Shown piece after piece: positions 32,531 to 43,690 of a stretch of 64,000 bases of DNA (positions are counted from its first letter, which is position 1; each line of letters opens with the position of its first letter). Made by a program: the position numbers and the translations under genes. Under the pieces are notes generated by a model, which made no database searches, was not told the DNA's origin, and worked only from the letters and a program-made list of their open reading frames with translations. This DNA comes from Posidonia oceanica (lineage: Eukaryota > Streptophyta > Magnoliopsida > Alismatales > Posidoniaceae). The DNA is taken from positions 13,069,001-13,133,000 of the forward strand of contig JAZBRS010000059.1 of the NCBI GenBank assembly GCA_037176725.1, read 5' to 3'.

Positions 32531-33184
32531 AAAAGGCTAACCAGTAAGTACGTGGACTTACCGACCAAATGAAAGTGGGGAGTGATACCAAAGGGCAGCA
32601 AAAAAGATGCCCCTGTTATCACAAATGATACCAGGGGACAGCCGAAGCGCCATTGGCACCAAAAAAATGGAGAATGCGGACAAAATTGACGTGTTTGCCA
32701 ACTGAGTAGCTAGGGGTACCTGCCCGATGCAGACATTTTGACGGGCATCAACCCGACAGTTAGGGCTGCTAGCCCGATGCAAGGAGGACGGATGCAAGGG
32801 CTCATCGTGCAGGATGTGCAATGCCGGTGGGGAATGCAATGGGTAAATGCAAGGGAAAATGCGGGGGCCCATCGTGGTGGGTGTGCAATGGTCTCTGAAC
32901 GAGCATGCGATGCAACGCCACAGAGTGGCAAACAATGAACATGCTAATCATCAAGGACCTACCCGATGCTGTGGGTGGCAAAATTTTGAAAAGCGTGGTG
33001 CCTCTGAGTGAGGTCAGGCAAAAAGTGCTCGTCCTTAACTCCGATTTTTGAAAACAGGGAGAAGGAGAAGATAGATTATTATAGCATTTATGTTTTTGGC
33101 GGCTTCGGATTCAAAGCAGTTGTTTGGTGAGAGGATGCTTCTGCACTTTCTGACTCAGGAAATTCTCGATCCTCGAGCAACGCC
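32531..33184 (-). other. F1-3 hairpin region up to the F2-3 insertion
   Basis: No gene. It is homologous to 360-925 in F1-1, including the GGGCAGCAAAAAAGATGCCC lead-in and the GAAAACAGGGAGA block near 33050. It ends at the TSD at 33185. Confidence 0.65.
32610..32637. repeat. GGTATC/GATACC hairpin in F1-3
   Basis: GCCCCTGTTATCA and TGATACCAGGGG pair around CAAA with one mismatch. Same context as 10747-10775. Confidence 0.75.
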
Positions 33185-33189
33185 ATGTC
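33185..33189. repeat. Target-site duplication ATGTC, left copy
   Basis: ATGTC directly before the F2-3 LTR end TGTGGATGG; an identical copy lies at 42415-42419. Five bp is usual for Ty3/gypsy integrases. Confidence 0.9.
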
Positions 33190-33809
33190 TGTGGATGGAT
33201 TTTTGGAGTGTTGAAGATGGAGATGCCGGCGCTTCCACGTACGTCGACAGCTTAGTTGTGATCGCCACTCGCCTTTGGGTAGACAAGACACCTAGGGGGA
33301 GATTGTGAAGATGTGGGTCCTCGGACCATTAGATCGACGGCTGGGTGTCGTCTAACGGCTTCCTCGTGTTACGTAAGCGTCGTTTCTTTCCCTTCAAAAC
33401 TAATGAAAATCAAAGATCTAGATTAGTTCGTGTAGTAACTGTTAATAAAAAAAAACAAACGAAGAACAATATTAACAAACAAATCTAATACTAACCGAGG
33501 GTTGTTCCCCGCATGCATATGCTATGGGTCCTATGCTAAGGAATGCAATATGAAATAAAAAGATTGGAAGATACTCCCTTCACCCTCGTGCTGCATGCAG
33601 TGGAGTAGAAGTGGAGGCACGGTCGGAGCTCCGGCTTAGCTCAGGATCTCTGGGATCAAAGATAGAAGCCTAGGTTGGTGACCTCTTGAGGATAGGAGAT
33701 AGAGTTTCTGGATTGGAAATCTAGCTCTCTGAAGGTGGCTCACAAAACTGACAGGGCTCTGCCTCTCTCTAAAATTTCGACCACGGTTCAAACACTGACC
33801 TAGGGGGTC

Positions 33810-33817
33810 TATTTATA
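33810..33817 (-). promoter_or_regulatory. TATA box in F2-3 3' LTR
   Basis: TATAAATA on the minus strand; its partner in the 5' LTR is at 41594-41601. Confidence 0.7.
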
Positions 33818-34166
33818 GACTCCAAGGAGTGTGGGTGGTTAACACATAGAAATTTCTAGAAAAAGTGGCAGTTATGGCCAGTCGCCGCATGGGTAGGCGA
33901 TTAAGGCTAGCAACCGCCCAGTCAAACGTGTGGAAAACCGTAGAAACTCGGTTGATGGGAGCCACGATCATTAGTCGCCAGTTGGAGTGGCACCTGATGG
34001 TCAAGGATCGTGGGGAATAACCGTTGCGGTTCCACGACCGTCAGTCGCCGGTTAGGTTGGCGCCTAGCTGTTGGTGGGGTTGTGGGACACAACCGCCAAA
34101 AATAACCGTTCAATTCGGTTAACAGAGCCCACGACTATCAGTCGCCGCTTAGAGTGGCGCCTAACA

Positions 34167-34278
34167 TAGTCGCCTCCCCAGTTGGCAACTGACGTAGTTG
34201 CCTCCACAGCTGGCAACTAACTTAGTTGCCTCCCCAACTGGCAATTGACTTAGTCGCCTCCCTAGCTGGCAACTAGCA
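34167..34278. repeat. 28-bp tandem repeat, four units, in F2-3 LTR
   Basis: Units start at 34167, 34195, 34223 and 34251 with TAGTCGCCTCCCC or TAGTTGCCTCC, then a GTTGGCAACTGAC-like block. The partner LTR has the same four units at 41951-42062. The other F2 LTRs do not show it. Confidence 0.85.
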
Positions 34279-34630
34279 AGGTCTTTTGCATTTTTAACCC
34301 AGTCTTTTAAGTTTGATCCAGAAAACTCGATTAAAAGCCCGTAAAACTTCAGATATCTCACGAAATCATAAAAACATCTTCTTTAACTCAAATCTGCCAC
34401 AGATTTGAGTGGAAAAGTGTGCTCAAAGGTACTCAAACTTACCACTAGTTTGGGCGAGTCAGTTCTGCCACAGCTAACGTCCTTGAGCTAAGCAAAATCA
34501 AGTGTTGTTTTTAAGCAAGTCACGAAAACTCTGAAAATTGTGTTATTTAAGCCTTAGTTATGTGATCTGGGTGCCTCAGAAGTTCTTGTCCTCTATGAAC
34601 TCTGGGAAATGCGAAAATGGGATATCTATA

Positions 34631-34645
34631 GATGCCCCTCCTTGG
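34631..34645 (-). promoter_or_regulatory. Polypurine tract of F2-3
   Basis: On the minus strand CCAAGGAGGGGCATC lies directly before the LTR. It is close to the F1 tracts. Confidence 0.75.
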
Positions 34646-34789
34646 AGTTGATCTTGGAACAAGATTGAGTCCAAGGTAAGAACAAATGTCCCATTGAGCA
34701 TTTCTTGAAAAGGGGAGCTTTATCTCAAACAATCCGCCACAAGGGATGAAGGAAGATAATAAAAAAGGAAGAAGGGGTGAACTGACTCG

Positions 34790-35146
34790 GTGTCGGGAGA
34801 TTGTCGAACGGCCGGGTGGTTCGATTAATTGCCATCATATTGAAAACTCAAGCATGGAGGGGTTAAGTCGGTTTCGGAACTTGTGTCGCAACCGATGTCG
34901 AGACCTGTCAACCATGTAGAGAAGTACTTCAATGGGGCAGAAGCTAGGGAGAAAACCGTGCGGCGTGACCCTTACACGATCAAAAAGGAGTGCTCTTGTG
35001 GCGTCATGTTTGAGATTTTACTCGGATTGGAATTGATAGAAGGATTGGTAGGAACTGGGTTGGCTCTAGGAGAATCACATGTCCTAAGGGTTTCTAAGAC
35101 TCTTGAAGAACAATGCTCCGTTCGTGCTCCACTTCCAATGATATGA
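34790..35146 (+). other. Antisense frame in F2-3 3' region (aORF candidate)
   Basis: Opposite in strand to the element. It reads SQPMSRPVNHVEKYFNGAEA, DPYTIKKECSCGVMFEILLG and LELIEGLVGTGLALGESHVL. The part before 34880 is in another frame (GGSINCHHIEN). It matches 16575-16880 and 24610-24907. No recognised domain. Confidence 0.4.
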
Positions 35147-37374
35147 GAAAATGCATGGATGCATGATTCAAGCAAACAAAAGCAAATGCAACATACGATG
35201 CAATGAATGGTCCATATACTAGGTTAGGCTGGCGGGGTACGGTTGTTCCCAAACCATATGGACATATGCAAAATGAATGAATGCAATTTGTTGTGGTCAA
35301 GTGTTTTCCATCCTTGAGTGTGACCAGCACTCTCTGGAAAGGACCGTCGTCCCACAGCTTGATTTGGCAAATAAAGGAGTTCTATGATTAGAGAACCGGG
35401 TGAGGGAGTGAACCCTTCCTTTGCCAAACTGGGGTTTGCCTTTTAGTCAAAGTGGGTGTGCCTTTGCACACTATATGAGCCCCTTAGGCGTGAGCTCATT
35501 CTTTAGATTGTAAGCTTTGGTACCTGCACACTTAACAAAAGATGTTAGTAATCACAGGTGAACCTTTCCCAGTTCCTAGGGCGATTGACTAAGTTATACT
35601 TGTTAGAAGATAAAGTACTCCCTTAATCAACATGCTTGGGAACTAGGTGGAGGGAATTAGTCTCTGGCCTCAGTGGAGAGATGGGAAATCGGAGCCCAGT
35701 AGATGCCGATTGTGAGTCATCCGTAGATGCTCTAAAGATTATTGCAGAAGCAATGTCTTTGTTGAGAAAACGCACCCAAGCCGTGTGGCACGCTTGAGTA
35801 GGACGTTGACTCCAAATCCAAGGTGAATGATTGTTGCATCACCGGCCAGACTAATTCCAGTTTTCCTACTTACTAAGTTTTCACTTGTATGTAGGGTGGA
35901 TGGTATTTCTTTTTTGTTGGTTTTCTTGGATTTTCTAATTTTTTTGATTTTTGGTGATTTTATGATTTTTTTGGTTTTTGGGTTTTCTATTTTTGGTAGT
36001 TTTGGGATTTTATGATTTTTCTTGTATTTTGGATTTTCTGATTTTTTGGTAGTTTTTGGATTTTTTGATTTTTCTTGTAGTTTTTGGGTTGATGAGTGCA
36101 GTCACAACCTTCTTACTTAAAGACCTTCTAGTATCGCCTTGTATTATCTAGGGTTAGAGAACTTTCCCTTCTAACATGCCTAGTCTGTTGAGAACTTAGA
36201 ACCTCATATTAGCCTTGGTTTGATTATTGTTTCCTTCATTTAATCAGTCCCTGAATTTCTAGGATTCCTTGCCCATTGTCTGTGAGTGAGATAGGTGGAG
36301 GAGGTTTGAAGTACAGTAAGCTCTCGACTTTGGCTCAGGTCTTGAATTCCACTTGCCTTTCCTTGGCCCTTAATGTGTCTTTCTAGGATTTAGGCTTTAG
36401 ACACATAGATAGCTTTCGCCATGTTCCTTTTTCGCTCTTTGGATAGCTCTTTGCTAACCTCTTTTAGTTGGACAGTTTCTTTTACTGTCTCTTTTCATTT
36501 GTTCCTCACTTGGACAGCTTCTTTGCTATCTTCTTTCGTCTCTGTTGGACAGTTTTTGCTACCATCTTTTCTGGACGCTTTTTAAGTTAATTGGCAAGCG
36601 GTTCATACCATAAGCCTTTGCTCCGAGCTTGCCTTTCCCTTACCTCCCCGTGCAAGTGTATGTGCAGACAGGACAAGGTTGAGGTTACCCTATTTGTTCA
36701 GTTCCTTTTCTATTTAGGTCACAACTTTCTTCCTTTGGCTAGGACTTGGTCTTCGGTTCATTCTTGACTTTGGCATGCTAATTAAGGGTGTATTGTATGT
36801 AACTCCCACGGATCTAAAAATGCCTTTAGGTTGTCACCACCAGTGGTTGGACCTTCCCCAGGTGTGACGGTCTCTGCTTAGGAACCTTAGGTAATATTTT
36901 AGTAATGTTGCTTAGTACTCTAAGTTGTTAGGTACAGTCCACACTCATCAATCATTTTTGTATTTATTTTTATAGTCTAACTTAGCATTAGTGATAAATA
37001 AAAACAGAGTACTGAAAGAAAGTGTCTTATTTACAAGTTTTACTTAAATTAACCACCGCCCTCAGTCGGGTTCAGTGGAACTTTGCACCTCCCTTCCCAG
37101 ATGAGGGGGCTTACCTGAGGGGTGACTGTGGAAGTCTGCCCTGCCGTTAAGTAGTCAGGTGCTTGTGGTGCATGTTCTTGTCTTTCTTTTGGTTTGCGCC
37201 CAGTCCTTGCTTTCAGAGGGTCAGAGTCGGACTTGTCTTGACCCGTTCCAGGCAGTGTGCCCCTGGTGGCTTTGTCTTGGAGTGAGGCTATCAGATGTCC
37301 TCCTCCCCTTGAAGTGTGCTTGCCAATGTGCTCTATAGTAACCTCTCCCTCATAACTGTAGTGCTCGTGACTGC
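35147..37374 (-). other. F2-3 non-coding 3' region
   Basis: The inverse of 14692-16570 and 22424-24600. It includes T-rich repeats (35900-36090), GCTGTCC-type repeats (36420-36580) and the decayed tail after gag near 37050-37370. No RT or integrase motif. Confidence 0.7.
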
Positions 37375-39737
37375 CCCTAGTGTGTTCGTTTGTAGAATCG
37401 CGCGGCTTGGGAGGAGGATCAGCTCTTGCTTGTGCTGCTTGGAGAGCTTAGTAGAGTGAACCAAGTGCAGCTTCTATTTTATACCAGTCTGAATCCGTGT
37501 ATTCATCGTAGATGGGCGACTGGCTTTCTTGAATTGTGTCCTGGAACGTCTGAGAGTCCACTGCCTTTTCATTGCACCAGTCTGGGTCAGTGTACTCATC
37601 ATAGATGGGTGAGCAGCCTTCCTTTGTTAAGTCCTGGAGTACATGGGAATCAAGGTCCGCTTCGCTAGTTGGGCTCTGCTCTAGATCTACTGGTTTGCAC
37701 TGGATGGATGCGAACTCAGCCTGAGCAGCTGATAAGATGATCTCTGCATCTGCATGATCTACTCGGTAGTCGAAAAAGGGCTCTTGGTGTATCTACATCA
37801 CCTGTTGTCCTTCCTGAGCCACCTTTAGTCTGGCTTTGAGCTCAGACCACATGATATCACCCTTGTCATTCAGATTGTGTATTTTGTCTTTGACAGTGAA
37901 GCATTCTTCAAGGGTGTGCCCGTTGTTCTGATGATAAGGGCAGTGCTTGGCCATATTAGTGTTTGGATAGCTTGGACTGGGCTCGGGGAGCTGCAGATCT
38001 CCACTCTCAACCAGCATCCTGAATGTATCGGGGATTGATTTAGGAAGTGGAGGATAGTTTTGCCTCTGAGGGCCTTTGTAGCTTCATGGAGGAGGAACGT
38101 TGTGATAGTTCCTCTGCCCCTGTGGTTGCCCCTGGTATCTTTGCTAGGCATGTACTGGATAATCAGGTGGCTGTTGTTGTTGGTGCTGCATTGACTACAC
38201 TAACTGCCCCTGGTACTGCACTGATTGGCTCAGGTATTACTCTGGCTCATACTGGGTCAGTTGCCCTTTGGCCAGGAGTGATTGCTCAGACTGGTATTGG
38301 CCCTTCTGCTTCGGCTAGATTGAGACCTGTGTCATGTCACCAGTGATCCCTTCAAGTGTATAGCTAGAAGCCTTCTTCTTGCCCCTTTCCTCAGGCTCTA
38401 GAAATGGTAGGTCCCTTTGGTGACGGAGGATTCTTGCAGCACGTTCATACAGTTGAGGGTATGTGTAGAGGTCACTCATCAGTAGCCCTGTTCTGAGTGC
38501 TCCTGTAGCGTTTCGGGATATGACCTCAACTGCTTGGCTTTCAAGAATATAGCATTTAGACCTTGCTGCTATGTCTCTCCACCTGCTCGCAAAAGTAGCA
38601 AACTCCTCATCAGGTTTCATCTTTTCAGCGAGGAGGTCGCTCATTGTGGGCTCAAGCTGGATGCAATGTACATATTGGCGCAGAAATTTTTCCTGGACCA
38701 TCTTGAAGTCACTGAGATCATACGCTGTGAGTGTGTTGAACCATCCCAGTGCTTCTCCTTCCAAGCTTTTAAAGAAGAGGTAGATTATAAGCCCATTGTC
38801 ATATTGATAGGGTAGAGCGTCCATGGCAAATGTGGCTAGATGGCCCCTTGGATCCTCTATTCCACTGTATTTCCTCATTTTTGGCATTTTGAATCCAAGT
38901 GGAAGAGCAAAATGAGGAAATTTCGACGTGTCAAACCCTATCGGTGCTTTGACGTAACTCCTGCCTTAGTGAGTGCTTCAGAGATCATCCTTTTGAGATC
39001 TGTCCCTGGTATGACATATTGCCCCTGGCTTAGGTGCCCATGTGTTTGGTGGAACGGTGGTGATAGAGGGTCGTATGGTGGAGAGAAGGGTTGGGTTTGA
39101 TGTGGAGTGTAGTATGATTGTGTGTTAGCGGAAGATTGTTGTGGATGGAAGAACGATGATGGAAGTGGAGTAGGGTAGTATTGTGTATTAGCGGGAGGTT
39201 GTGGTATGTATTGGGTTGTATATGGCGGAGTTGGATGGATGTAAGCATAGGTTGGTATTGCGTGGTATTGTGTGAATGAATTTTGAGTAGGGAAATTTAT
39301 AGTGGGGTCAGGTGGTATGGTGTGTGTGTGAGTGGACGTGATTAATGGGTTTTGGTGGTAGTTTGGGAAAGAAAGTTGGTGGATGGATGAGGTTTGTAGG
39401 CTCCTAAATGAGGAATGGTGGTGCCATGTTGATAGGTCTCATTAGTTGCTTCCTCAGATAGATAGGAAGCGGTCGTTGTAGGCGCTTCTTGGGAGGTTAC
39501 CCCGGGATTCATGTGTTCAAACGGGGTACTCCGAGGTTAGGAGCGGCTTATTTCTCTTTCTTCTTCAAATGACCGGCCCATTGCTTGCGAGAAACTAGGG
39601 GTTTCTGGCTCCTCTGCTTGCGGAGTTGAAGCTCTGAATAATAACTCACTTGGGTCCATGCTTGGTTGTGTCGTGGAGGTAGAGGTTGAGGCAGATGTCA
39701 TGTTGATGTGCTTGTGATTTTGTTGATAAGCTTCCAT
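37375..39737 (-). pseudogene. gag: gag of F2-3
   Basis: Minus strand, starting MEAYQQNHKHINMTS at 39737. The Ser/Thr-rich N-terminus is broken by a stop near 39537 and by frame changes around 39030-39500. The capsid core is intact over 38315-38887 (KMPKMRKYSGIEDPRGHLAT, LEGEALGWFNTLTAYDLSDF, DEEFATFASRWRDIAARSKC). The knuckle CPYHQNNGHTLEEC lies near 37900-37940, followed by VKDKIHNLNDKGDIMW. A short stop-broken tail carries the YDEYTD repeats. It keeps CAG at 39025, 38171, 38120 and 38066, where F2-2 has TAG. There is no protease. It is the best-preserved F2 gag here, but not fully open. Confidence 0.85.
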
Positions 39738-40950
39738 TGCAAGATTGTCTTTTTCTTTTTTCTTTTTTTTTTCAAACTATTACAGAGGATTCAAGAAGGA
39801 GATTACAGACTTGATTAAATGAAAGTGAAAATATCAGTAAGTAGCTACTGCTATGATGTTTCTGCAACCTGTTAATGGACATAAACAAATCCCTGCAAAT
39901 AAGGCACACTGAACGGAGCATTTCCTTGTAGTCGCTTGTGTGACAGGCGGCCAAACAAGTCGCCGGTTGACCGGGCGGCTGAACGAGGCGCCTTTTGAAC
40001 AAGCGGCTCAGAGCCTGTTCCTCTAGCAAACTAGGTCTGTCTTGGACAGACCGCGCAACACACTGGAAAAAAGGATACAAGTTGCAAACAGATCGCTGTT
40101 TTTACTGTTTAGGTGGTTAGTTAGTTAATTAATTAGTTAAACCTGTGTGTTTATATTGAATGGGATTTGTTGGCTTATAGGTACCACCCTTTGACCTTCT
40201 TTAGGGTCCAGCAAGAGGGCCTAGATGGCGGGCTTGTCTCTCTAAAGAGGGACCCACCACCTAGGATTCTGTCCTTAAGACCGGCCCTATCCAAACCACA
40301 AAACAGTAAATAAACAAGAATATCAAAGTGTAAAGTATCTACTAAGGATTATTTTGACTCAAGGGAGAGGAGGAGTCAAAAATAAAACCCTAGAACACCT
40401 TGGGTTCTTAATCTAACTATCCCGATCAAGTAGAGTATAGGTGAGCGACTTGCACTGGCCCGGGTTCGCTCTACTTGATTGTTTTAGTTAGAGGAAGATT
40501 TCCTCAAAGAACTTCAACTTTAATATCAATAAGATAGTTTCCACCTTAAGGGTGGACACAAACAATCCTAAAATCCTAATAAAAACAAAATAATTACAGT
40601 GGACAGGATGTTAGTCAGATTTTAAACTACTGCAGATTTAGAAAAAACAATGCAAGCTACTGAAAATAAATGATCTGCAGTAAAAAGAAATCCAGGTCCA
40701 GTCGCCTGTAGAGGGTGTGCCTGTTATAGTCGCCGTAATGAAATGCGACTTAATCAGGCGCCTGTTTACTGGGCGGTTGGGTGGATTTCTGTTTTTTTTT
40801 TTAGTAGGCAAAAAAATCTAAAGGGTTTAGGAGTTGTGAAAACCTAGGCACACGGCTTCCTAAACCGAAAAAAAACAAACTAGATCTAAAAAAGAAATAA
40901 AGGAAGGAAGAAGATATGCTTACGTAGCATGGAGGGTTGGCTAAAGTCGA
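39738..40950 (-). other. F2-3 leader
   Basis: Untranslated leader, the inverse of 18662-20020. GTCGCC/GGCGAC words cluster at 39930-40010 and 40690-40790. No conserved frame. Confidence 0.6.
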
Positions 40951-40968
40951 GTCCCACCGAGATCGCCA
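40951..40968 (-). promoter_or_regulatory. Primer-binding site of F2-3
   Basis: On the minus strand TGGCGATCTCGGTGGGAC, five bases after the LTR end. Same type as 18644-18661. tRNA not assigned. Confidence 0.75.
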
Positions 40969-40973
40969 GAAAC

Positions 40974-42414
40974 TGTGGATGGATTTTTGGAGTGTTGAAG
41001 ATGAAGATGCTGGTGCTTCCACGTACGTCGACAGCTTAGTTGTGATCGCCACTCGCCTTTGGGTAGACAAGACACCTAGGAGGAGATTGTGAAGATGTGG
41101 GTCCTCGGACCATTAGATCGACGGCTGGGTGTCGTCTAACGGCTTCCTCGTGTTACGTAAGCGTCGTTTCTTTCCCTTCAAAACTAATGAAAATCAAAGA
41201 TCTAGATTAGTTCGTGTAGTAACTGTTAATAAAAAAAAACAAACGAAGAACAATATTAACAAACAAATCTAATACTAACCGAGGGTTGTTCCCCGCATGC
41301 ATATGCTATGGGTCCTATGCTAAGGAATGCAATATGAAATAAAAAGATTGGAAGATACTCCCTTCACCCTCGTGCTGCATGCAGTGGAGTAGAAGTGGAG
41401 GCACGGTCGGAGCTCCGGCTTAGCTCAGGATCTCTGGGATCAAAGATAGAAGCCTAGGTTGGTGACCTCTTGAGGATAGGAGATAGAGTTTCTGGATTGG
41501 AAATCTAGCTCTCTGAAGGTGGCTCACAAAACTGACAGGGCTTTGCCTCTCTCTAAAATTTCGACCACGGTTCAAACACTGACCTAGGGGGTCTATTTAT
41601 AGACTCCAAGGAGTGTGGGTGGTTAACACATAGAAATTTCTAGAAAAAGTGGCAGTTATGGCCAGTCGCCGCATGGGTAGGCGATTAAGGCTAGCAACCG
41701 CCCAGTCAAACGTGTGGAAAACCGTAGAAACTCGGTTGATGGGAGCCACGATCATTAGTCGCCAGTTGGAGTGGCACCTGATGGTCAAGGATCGTGGGGA
41801 ATAACCGTTGCGGTTCCACGACCGTCAGTCGCCGGTTAGGTTGGCGCCTAGCTGTTGGTGGGGTTGTGGGACACAACCGCCAAAAATAACCGTTCAATTC
41901 GGTTAACAGAGCCCACGACTATCAGTCGCCGCTTAGAGTGGCGCCTAACATAGTCGCCTCCCCAGTTGGCAACTGACGTAGTTGCCTCCACAGCTGGCAA
42001 CTAACTTAGTTGCCTCCCCAACTGGCAACTGACTTAGTCGCCTCCCTAGCTGGCAACTAGCAAGGTCTTTTGCATTTTTAACCCAGTCTTTTAAGTTTGA
42101 TCCAGAAAACTCGATTAAAAGCCCGTAAAACTTCAGATATCTCACGAAATCATAAAAACATCTTCTTTAACTCAAATCTGCCACAGATTTGAGTGGAAAA
42201 GTGTGCTCAAAGGTACTCAAACTTACCACTAGTTTGGGCGAGTCAGTTCTGCCACAGCTAACGTCCTTGAGCTAAGCAAAATCAAGTGTTGTTTTTAAGC
42301 AAGTCACGAAAACTCTGAAAAATGTGTTATTTAAGCCTTAGTTATGTGATCTGGGTGCCTCAGAAGTTCTTGTCCTCTATGAACTCTGGGAAATGCGAAA
42401 ATGGGATATCTACA
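40974..42414 (-). repeat. 5' LTR of F2-3 (1441 bp)
   Basis: On the minus strand it begins TGTAGATATCCCATTTTCGC and ends ATCCATCCACA. TATA box at 41594-41601. About eight differences from 33190-34630, so the insertion is recent. Confidence 0.93.
41951..42062. repeat. 28-bp tandem repeat, four units (5' LTR copy)
   Basis: Partner of 34167-34278, with one visible base difference (CAACTGAC here, CAATTGAC there). Confidence 0.85.
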
Positions 42415-42419
42415 ATGTC
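42415..42419. repeat. Target-site duplication ATGTC, right copy
   Basis: Identical to 33185-33189. Joining the two flanks restores a stretch that matches F1-1 around 920-945. Confidence 0.9.
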
Positions 42420-43690
42420 AAGTTTTGGTCGGTGGCTCTCTTTGACCTCCTGATAATCAGGGTATATAGGTGCTTCGGGTGGGATCTCGCTGATGGGCGA
42501 GAGTCCCTGCACCTCAGTCATGTACTCTCATTTTTAGCTGGGGATGAGGCCTCAGCTTCGCAAAACATAGCCTTTGGCTGCATGTAGGTAGCAGAAGCGT
42601 TGGATGTAGCTTTATAGCCTCTGTCTTAATTTTTCGGGGACCAGCTACTGCTATTGACACTCTCGGGTTGATTTTTCTTTTCCCCTCTTGAGTGACTGGA
42701 GTTGCATCTAGCCTGCCAGGGAGGTAGAGTTGTTGTTTGCACAAGGGATTGGATCGTGCTGCTTTGCTTGGAGGGTGGGGCCAGGTCCTCCTGATAATGC
42801 TTCTCGTGCAGTTGGCGATGTGGTGCTTGGAGTTGAAAGTTGAGGAGGCTTCGATGCTCATCCGAGTCACTCCTCTCATGAGCGTCTTCTTTCTTAAACT
42901 TCTTTCTTCATTTTTCTTTAATGCCTAGCATGCATATCAGGTTATCATTTTTTTTCTTTGCTCACATGATCTCAATTCTTTTGGATATGCATGTCTTCGC
43001 CCTCTTGGGGTAGCAGTCCCGGATGAGGTGTTAAGAGTTCGACTGGTTGGCATACACTCTCAGCCTCTGCTATGTGTATAGGCAGCCTCTGGCTATGCTC
43101 TGCTATGCTTCTATGCTCTGCTCTGCTTTGGTCCTCTCCATGTTTGGTGGACTCTCTTGATAGGGCGGATCTCGCTTTTGGAGTTTTGAGCTCAGCGAGA
43201 TGCTCTATTCTGCTTTAAGTCTCACTTTGTAGCCACATACAATGAGATGGCGCTACTCGGGTGAGTTCTGCCTGAGATTGTCGATGCTTGACATCCTCTC
43301 GGCGCTGCTTGTTTGTTCGATGCTGGGTTTTTGATTATACAAATGTTTTAGGGCTTTTTGCATTTTAGAAAGGGAACAAGCATATTTTTGGGTTTTTGCA
43401 TGAGTTTTGTATTTTTTTGTGATTTCTTGGGTTTAGGAAAACATAAAAAGGGAAAACCAGCAGAAAGGAAAGCATGTTTTTTCGTTGTTTTTTGATTTTT
43501 TTTTGATTTTTTGATGCTTTTGTCTTTTACAGGATGCAGGAAATGATATGTACATGTAGGAAATGAAAAATGCGTGTTTTTGGTTTTGACATATTTTATA
43601 ATTTTTATAGTTTTTGATAATGCGGGAAAACGCAAAAGACGAAACAAAATCGGAAGGATGAATGACAATGCATGCAAAAGAAAAAGATAA
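42420..43690 (-). other. F1-3 non-coding stretch after gag
   Basis: Homologous to 935-2270 of F1-1. A block at about 42475-42530 matches the sequence downstream of the DUF7745-like frame in F1-2 (11390-11450), but the frame itself is absent. T-rich tracts lie near 43480-43520. Confidence 0.6.

Larger units (their letters stand above)
33190..34630 (-). repeat. 3' LTR of F2-3 (1441 bp)
   Basis: The plus-strand ends are TGTGGATGG (left) and GGGATATCTATA (right). The last codon-like CA is mutated to TA here, while the partner at 42414 keeps TACA. A TATA box lies at 33810-33817 on the minus strand. Confidence 0.92.
33190..42414 (-). mobile_element. F2-3: complete young F2 element (9225 bp)
   Basis: Minus strand: 5' LTR 40974-42414, PBS 40951-40968, leader, gag 37375-39737, non-coding 3' region, PPT 34631-34645, 3' LTR 33190-34630, flanked by ATGTC on both sides. 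Both LTRs are 1441 bp and differ at about eight positions by eye. It has no protease, RT or integrase, so it must have been mobilised in trans. Confidence 0.93.
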
